Source of the DNA: Paenibacillus sp. FSL R7-0337
GTDB taxonomy: Bacteria; Bacillota; Bacilli; Paenibacillales; Paenibacillaceae
DNA length: 64,000 nt
Assembly: GCF_037969875.1 (NCBI RefSeq)
Contig: NZ_CP150218.1
Span: forward strand, 3,782,001-3,846,000
Reading direction: 5' to 3'
Position 1 is the first letter of the stretch. Each line of letters opens with the position of its first letter. Below are positions 61,412-64,000 of this stretch, piece by piece. The notes below the pieces were generated by a model that ran no database searches, was not told the origin of the DNA, and saw nothing but the letters and a program-made list of their open reading frames with translations. A program made the translations under genes and the position numbers.

Positions 61412-63832
61412 TTAATCCTTACTCCTGTAAATCTTCCCTCCCATCTTATCATGATCTCCGCCTGAAGCCGAAGTAATTATCTGTATCATTCCATTTCCTC
61501 CGTCTACCCTCACACAGTCTCCCGTATGTAGTCTCGTGGTTGCATTTCCGCAGCCAAATACTGCAGGGATTCCCAGCTCTCTAGCTATAATTGCCGCGTG
61601 AGACAAGGGGGCACCGATATCTGTAATAATTGCAACTGCCCTAGGGAAACAAAGTGTCCAGCCCACATTAGTTGTAGACGCTACCAATATCTCCCCTGGC
61701 AACAGTAGATTTCCATCCTCTGGACCAGCCAGAACACGCACTACACCTTCAATTATTCCAGCTGCTCCAGGGGAACCCCGGAGTATACCCTGTCCGATCT
61801 CATCCTTCATTGGCATTTCAGGGTCATACAGATCAATTCTGCGCCGGGGATCTTTCATCCAGAGGTAAGGATCGAATCGGCCTCTAATCACTGATGGAAG
61901 TGGCGGAAGTTTCTGATACCTCGCAAAGGTTTCTTTTCTGGCGGCAATATACTGAACTCCTGGCTGCTTCCCGTCTTCAAGCCCCTGCAGAATTTCACTC
62001 AGATAAAGAAAGAAAACATCTCCGCCAATTCCCGCCAGTTCACCAGCCTTAATTGCGAAATCCCGGTTTAACCTATACACTCTTGTCCATTCTGAACGGG
62101 CTGATTCACGCATCTGCGGCCCTTGCGCAGTTGCAGAAAGTTTATGATAAATAGATTTCCACCTATGTGGGAATCTCTCTCGCAGTCTTGCACATGCATC
62201 TGAATGCTGTTGACGCTGCTTGTTCAACAATTCTTCGATATCCTTCGTGTTATCCCTATACTGGCTCAATTTCAACTCCAGCCTGTCCTCATCCTCAGAC
62301 AGGTCTGCAATAGACAGCTCGAATTCATGCGGTCCGCGATGTCCGTATTTCGCCACGTATGCTCTACGACTAAGCTGATTATGAATAATGCGGGACAGGC
62401 CCAGAAGTGGCCCCAGACTCTCCAACTCTCTACCCTTTCCTGAGCTGGAGAGAAGAATATTAGCATCTTGGGTCCCCACCAGCTTTATTAATTTCCGCTT
62501 CTGCTTAATGTATTTTTGCATCGGGGCACTTGTACCTTCCAAGGCGTTCCACAATGCATCAACATTCTGAGGCCACAGCTCACGGTTCCATAAGAGCAGT
62601 AATTCCTCTCTACTCTGAATAGCTTGTAGCCGTTCACGTATCATTCTGCACGATTCCGCAGTCTGCTCCAAAAATCGCGGAAGATTCCGGATCGCCTGCC
62701 GGGTACGGCGCATACTATGCAACACTCCCGGCCCTACTATCCTGATCAACTCCCGCTTTCCAAACGGGTATACGGGTACGCTTACTCCTTGCGGAAGTTC
62801 TCCGAATACATTGCTCATTTGCCGCAATAGTGGTGCAATTCTTGCACCCATTACAGACATCGCAGAGACAGGTAGACTGATATTGGAATAGACCCGTCCG
62901 CATATATTACCTGATAGCATATAATGCCCGGGAATCACGTTATGCTCTTCGTCCAGTGCACGGAGAATTGACCAGCTTAACGGAGTAAGAACATCCGATA
63001 TGGATTCGCCTACGTTAGTGTTAGTCCAGAGAAAATCTCCGGTTAACGAATCATTGCATTCATAAGTATTTAGGTTCCCTGCACCGAGTGTTGTCACCGG
63101 ACGGGCCTGAAGGATATACAGTTCCCCACCCGAAACTGACCACTCAATATCCTGGGGATACCCCATCTGCTTCTCGATCCTTGCCGCGCAACGGAAGAGT
63201 TTTGAGGCATATTTCCTTAGCCCAGAGGGCCCTGTATATTCTCCTCTTAGTCTGCTCAAAGTAAATGGAACAGCATTAGCTTCACCCGAAACTAGTTCTT
63301 CTCCCAGCCCCTGAACATAATTCCCCGTCATATTTACACGACTTCCTGTTAACGGGTTCACAGTGAATAATACACCTGACAGATCCGACATGATCATGCG
63401 TTGGATAACTATCGCCATCCGCTGGCTCTGATCAATACCCTGAACCTGACTGTACACGGCCACTCTCTCGGCAAATTGCGATTGGTAAACGAATTGAAGG
63501 GCTGACCAGATCTGTTCATCGGCATCCACATCTAATACAGATTCAAAGCCACCAGCAAAGGAAGCACCCGCTGAATCCTCACTGAGTCCGGAAGATCTGA
63601 CTGCGAATAGGGCAGTCGGATGGTTTTTTCGTATAACATTGATCTTAGATAGGATAAGCTCGCGCGCCTCTTGCTTCACAGACCCGCCCGGCATTGCTTC
63701 TGGCAGTACCACTAGACCTTCAGGAACAGGAAAACCCCGCTGATATAGCATGCTAAGCACCGCCCCCTTACCTCCTGCGAACTGCTGAAGCTCTTGAGTA
63801 ACTTCCTCAAAACCTAGGACAGCTTCCTTCAT
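61412..63832 (-). CDS. PEP synthase/rifampicin phosphotransferase-like protein
   Basis: An 806-residue three-domain enzyme starting at ATG 63832 after GAGGGG. The ATP-grasp-type PEP/pyruvate-binding domain comes first (GGKGAVLSMLYQRGFPVPEG, FAVRSSGLSEDSAGASFAGGFES, DIEWSVSGGELYILQARPV), then a helical middle region (~300-660), then the swivelling phosphohistidine domain with TDIGAPLSHAAIIARELGIP (catalytic His ~745). The layout is that of rifampicin phosphotransferase (Rph). Substrate identity is not shown by sequence; antibiotic inactivation is one possibility. It is followed by a TetR gene. Both are more AT-rich than the neighbourhood. Confidence 0.85.
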   Translation of the reverse strand: MKEAVLGFEEVTQELQQFAGGKGAVLSMLYQRGFPVPEGLVVLPEAMPGGSVKQEARELILSKINVIRKNHPTALFAVRSSGLSEDSAGASFAGGFESVLDVDADEQIWSALQFVYQSQFAERVAVYSQVQGIDQSQRMAIVIQRMIMSDLSGVLFTVNPLTGSRVNMTGNYVQGLGEELVSGEANAVPFTLSRLRGEYTGPSGLRKYASKLFRCAARIEKQMGYPQDIEWSVSGGELYILQARPVTTLGAGNLNTYECNDSLTGDFLWTNTNVGESISDVLTPLSWSILRALDEEHNVIPGHYMLSGNICGRVYSNISLPVSAMSVMGARIAPLLRQMSNVFGELPQGVSVPVYPFGKRELIRIVGPGVLHSMRRTRQAIRNLPRFLEQTAESCRMIRERLQAIQSREELLLLWNRELWPQNVDALWNALEGTSAPMQKYIKQKRKLIKLVGTQDANILLSSSGKGRELESLGPLLGLSRIIHNQLSRRAYVAKYGHRGPHEFELSIADLSEDEDRLELKLSQYRDNTKDIEELLNKQRQQHSDACARLRERFPHRWKSIYHKLSATAQGPQMRESARSEWTRVYRLNRDFAIKAGELAGIGGDVFFLYLSEILQGLEDGKQPGVQYIAARKETFARYQKLPPLPSVIRGRFDPYLWMKDPRRRIDLYDPEMPMKDEIGQGILRGSPGAAGIIEGVVRVLAGPEDGNLLLPGEILVASTTNVGWTLCFPRAVAIITDIGAPLSHAAIIARELGIPAVFGCGNATTRLHTGDCVRVDGGNGMIQIITSASGGDHDKMGGKIYRSKD

Positions 63833-63872
63833 AACACCCACCCCTCGCCATATTTTGAAATTTAATATCAAT

Positions 63873-63912
63873 TGACACTAAGTATCATAATTTTCTTTCT
63901 GTAGAAATACAA
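63873..63912 (-). promoter_or_regulatory. candidate promoter and TetR operator of the phosphotransferase-like operon
   Basis: On the minus strand TTGTAT (63907-63912), 17 bp and TATGAT (63884-63889). An imperfect 15-base palindrome TGACACTAAGTATCA (63873-63887) overlaps the -10 and downstream edge, as expected for TetR control. Confidence 0.5.
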
Positions 63913-63941
63913 GGCCATTTATTACTCCTTCAAAAATAAAA

Positions 63942-63961
63942 TAACCCCACAAAGTGGGGTT
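63942..63961. terminator. terminator near the right edge
   Basis: AACCCCAC pairs with GTGGGGTT around AAA, with T/A-rich flanks on both sides. It probably ends a gene lying beyond the window. Confidence 0.75.
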
Positions 63962-64000
63962 TTAGCTTCGATGATGACTCAGGTACTTTGCGGGGACCCC

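Overview
The window looks like a chromosomal segment of a Paenibacillus species (Bacillota, Paenibacillaceae). The evidence is the gene content and protein style: YesM/YesN-type two-component systems, a sugar-binding lipoprotein, a ydaJKLMN-like exopolysaccharide operon, a YdjO cold-inducible protein beside a cold shock gene, an xpt-pbuX operon under a guanine riboswitch, zinc-independent L31, strong GGAGG-type ribosome binding sites and many TTG/GTG starts. No rRNA, tRNA, prophage or CRISPR array was seen. One complete IS110-family element is present.

Layout, left to right. (1) 1-3.1 kb: end of a luciferase-like flavin oxidoreductase, an 800-bp gene-free stretch with repeated motifs, then a surface protein ending in an LPDTA sorting signal with its class D sortase. 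(2) 3.3-9.9 kb: pepT, then two HxlR-type regulators around an Old Yellow Enzyme, the formaldehyde-fixing pair hxlA-hxlB and a MATE exporter; this reads as an electrophile/aldehyde detoxification neighbourhood. (3) 10-14 kb: a YesM-type kinase, a YesN-type regulator and a sugar-binding lipoprotein in one operon without permeases. (4) 14.2-21 kb: small membrane protein, ydjO, csp, a DUF2339-DUF3999-MBL hydrolase operon. (5) 21-34 kb: polysaccharide deacetylase, a GGDEF diguanylate cyclase, rpmE2, an SDR, and a six-gene c-di-GMP-controlled exopolysaccharide operon that ends in a degenerate GGDEF receptor retaining its RxxD I-site.

(6) 34-38.2 kb: a tightly overlapping operon of a small protein, a Gly/Ser-rich protein, a glutathionylspermidine-synthase-like ATP-grasp enzyme, a lipoprotein, a DUF350 membrane protein and a K+ channel. 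It is a plausible membrane-stress/polyamine system and the least characterised module here. (7) 38.4-49.8 kb: two large signalling loci flanking xpt-pbuX. One is a 7TMR-DISM hybrid kinase whose first H-box has Gln in place of His, with a SARP-like response regulator. The other is a 1138-residue GAF/coiled-coil/kinase with three receiver domains, followed by a receiver-kinase protein. (8) 49.9-53.8 kb: AraC regulator, VOC protein, IS110 element, AEC transporter. (9) 54-64 kb: greA, a divergent MFS exporter/MarR pair with two identical-type palindromic operators, an ATP-grasp/esterase pair, a DUF6509 protein with an rlmN paralogue, and a TetR/rifampicin-phosphotransferase-like pair.

Several small dispersed intergenic repeats were found by eye. 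The most interesting is a ~97-bp element with two conserved hairpins at 6835-6930 and 9870-9968. Also present are a 40-bp hairpin repeat (two tandem copies near 58.9 kb plus a partial copy at 52.88 kb) and alternating-orientation units at 641-820.
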